NCBI RefSeq assembly: GCF_019263705.2
Contig: NZ_JADQDK010000001.1
Location: forward strand, 4,464,001-4,528,000
Source: Pseudonocardia abyssalis
Lineage (GTDB): Bacteria; Actinomycetota; Actinomycetes; Mycobacteriales; Pseudonocardiaceae
Length of the DNA: 64,000 nucleotides
Direction: 5' to 3'
The notes beneath the pieces are model-generated. The model was given only the letters and a program-made list of their open reading frames with translations. It was not told where the DNA came from and made no database searches. Position numbers and translations under genes: made by a program. This document shows positions 62,695-64,000 of this stretch, piece after piece. The stretch's first letter is position 1. Every line of letters begins with the position of its first letter.

Positions 62695-63942
62695 GTGGAC
62701 GCACCCCGTTACCGCTGGGTGGTGCTCGCCGTCGGCACCGCTGCGCAGGCCGCCACCGCGGCCTACTTCCTCGGCCTCGCCGCCGTCACACCGGCCCTGC
62801 GTGCGTACTTCGACCTCGATCTCGCCGGCGTCGGCCTGCTGATCGGCGCGATCTCGGTCGGACTCGTCCCGACGCTGATCCCGTGGGGTGCCGCCGCCGA
62901 CCGGTTCGGCGAGCGCGGCGTGATGGCGATCGGGCTCGTGGGGTCGGCCGCGGCCCTCGGAGCCACCGCACTGGTGACGCACCCCGTCACCGCGGGCGCG
63001 CTGCTGATGCTGGCCGGGGCCTCGGGGGCATCGGTCAACGCGGCGAGCGGCCGGGCGGTCATGACGTGGTTCCCGGCACACAGCCGGGGCCTCGCGATGG
63101 CGGTGCGGCAGACGTCGGTGCCGGTCGGGGCCGCGCTGGCCGCGGTCGCGCTCCCGGCGGTCGCGGGAGCGGGCGGGGTGCCCGCGGTGTTCGTCGTGCT
63201 CGCGGCCGTCTGCCTGGTCGCGGCGGCGGCCGTCGCCGCGTTCGTCCGGGAGCCCCCGGACGCCCCCGCCCGCGACACCCGGGCGACCGGGCGGATGTCG
63301 GCCGTCCTCGCCGACCGCAGGCTGCAGCGGCTCAGCATCGCCGGACTGCTGCTCGTCGTCCCCCAGTTCCTCGGCTCGGTCTTCCTGGTGGAGGTCCTGC
63401 ACTCCGGGAGCGGGATGTCGCTGGCCGCCGCGGGCGGGCTGCTGGCGCTCACCCAGGTGCTGGGCGCGGCCGGACGGCTCGGCAACGGGTTCTGGTCCGA
63501 CCGGGCCGGCAGTCGCCTGCGACCGCTGCGGGTGGTCGCGGCGGCCGTCGCCGTCGGGTTCGGAGCCGCGGCGCTGCTGCAACCGGGACCGGTCGTCCTG
63601 CTCGCCGTGGTGCTCGTCCCCGCGGCCGCGCTCGCGATCAGCTGGAACGGGCTGGTGTTCACCGCGGCGGGCGAGCTGGCGCCACCGGGACGGGCCGCCA
63701 CGGCGATGGCGGTCTCCAACACCGCGAACTACCTCGGCGCGGCGGCCACGCCCGTCCTCGGAGGCGCGGTCGCGCGGGCCGCCGGATGGCCCGCGATGCT
63801 CGCGCTCGGCACCGTCGCAGCGGGGCTGTCACTGCTGGCGCTGCGCGGGCTGCGGGAGTCGGGTGACGCAGGCGACGTGACACCGGCGATGCCACGTCGC
63901 ACGTCCGGCCCCGGGCACGGTACGGTGGGGCCAGGACACTGA
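62695..63942 (+). CDS. MFS transporter
   Basis: 415 residues from GTG 62695 with about 12 helices. The first loop has GAAADRFGERGVMAIGLVGS (the usual GxxaDrxGrR element), and RGLAMAVRQTSVPVGAALAA is typical of the CynX/NIMT or drug-efflux branch. Substrate is unknown. It lies 127 bp after ygfZ without clear coupling. Confidence 0.88.
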   Translation: MDAPRYRWVVLAVGTAAQAATAAYFLGLAAVTPALRAYFDLDLAGVGLLIGAISVGLVPTLIPWGAAADRFGERGVMAIGLVGSAAALGATALVTHPVTAGALLMLAGASGASVNAASGRAVMTWFPAHSRGLAMAVRQTSVPVGAALAAVALPAVAGAGGVPAVFVVLAAVCLVAAAAVAAFVREPPDAPARDTRATGRMSAVLADRRLQRLSIAGLLLVVPQFLGSVFLVEVLHSGSGMSLAAAGGLLALTQVLGAAGRLGNGFWSDRAGSRLRPLRVVAAAVAVGFGAAALLQPGPVVLLAVVLVPAAALAISWNGLVFTAAGELAPPGRAATAMAVSNTANYLGAAATPVLGGAVARAAGWPAMLALGTVAAGLSLLALRGLRESGDAGDVTPAMPRRTSGPGHGTVGPGH

Positions 63943-63946
63943 TGAC

Positions 63947-64000
63947 ATGAATGGGGCCGCCGAGACATCCGGCCGCCCCTTCCCTGTTGTAAGGGGGACC
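63947..64000 (+). CDS. Start of an unidentified gene, cut by window edge
   Basis: ATG 63947 opens MNGAAETSGRPFPVVRGT and runs off the window. It directly follows the MFS stop. Too short to identify; it may be a real gene start or chance. Confidence 0.25.
   Translation, partial: MNGAAETSGRPFPVVRGT

Overview
The window looks like the chromosome of a high-G+C actinobacterium, most likely a member of the Pseudonocardiaceae or a near relative. The evidence is chromosomal DNA that is above 70 % G+C by eye, frequent GTG starts, mycothiol synthase (mshD), a GlnR-type regulator, LytR-CpsA-Psr and DivIVA-like envelope proteins, and a gene order at about 41-57 kb (dusB, LCP, phoU, pst, mshD, glnR, DUF2993, thioredoxin-like, sulfurtransferase, sseC, nitrobindin-like) that matches, from memory, the Rv0823c-Rv0813c block of Mycobacterium tuberculosis. 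No database could be searched, so genus and orthology are inferences.

Left chromosomal part (1-21.6 kb): a partial alpha/beta hydrolase, a repetitive membrane-anchored protein, malQ, a hydratase, an Hsp15-like protein, a collagen-like secreted protein, an EamA transporter, a secreted protein ending in LPVTG, an L,D-transpeptidase, a PLP dehydratase, a quinone oxidoreductase, an epoxide hydrolase divergent from a WYL regulator, a broken DUF664/DinB gene, a GAF-SpoIIE phosphatase, an SMP-30 protein, an ECF sigma factor with its YCII partner, and a MarR/OhrR-like regulator divergent from a DUF5313 protein.

Prophage (21.62-39.93 kb): a block of visibly lower G+C (about 55-60 % by eye) is bounded by a perfect 43-bp repeat of the 3' part of a tRNA-Lys(TTT) gene. 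It carries a tyrosine integrase, a small HTH protein, a primase-polymerase, a RepA-like ATPase, an iteron-like region, a chain of five tiny ATGA-coupled genes, an HNH nuclease, terminase, and a complete HK97-type head and short siphovirus-type tail module. No endolysin is recognisable. terL and terS lie on the strand opposite to all other phage genes, and terL is split by a 1429-bp IS256-family element with a clean 9-bp target duplication. Without the IS the element is about 16.8 kb, which is very small for a tailed phage; it is now probably unable to package DNA.

Right chromosomal part (40-64 kb): a TIGR03084-like protein, a Cu/Zn-SOD-like lipoprotein, dusB, a broken RibD/DHFR-like gene, a GGDEF protein, an LCP protein, and a phosphate module (PHO-box-like repeats, two phoU, pstSCAB). 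Next come mshD and glnR, then a sulfur operon headed by a cysteine-rich leader peptide whose stop codon pairs with the Shine-Dalgarno of the next gene, a predicted cysteine-responsive switch. The window ends with a nitrobindin-like protein, two proline-rich envelope or septum proteins, a Fur-family regulator, YgfZ, an MFS transporter and the start of an unidentified ORF.
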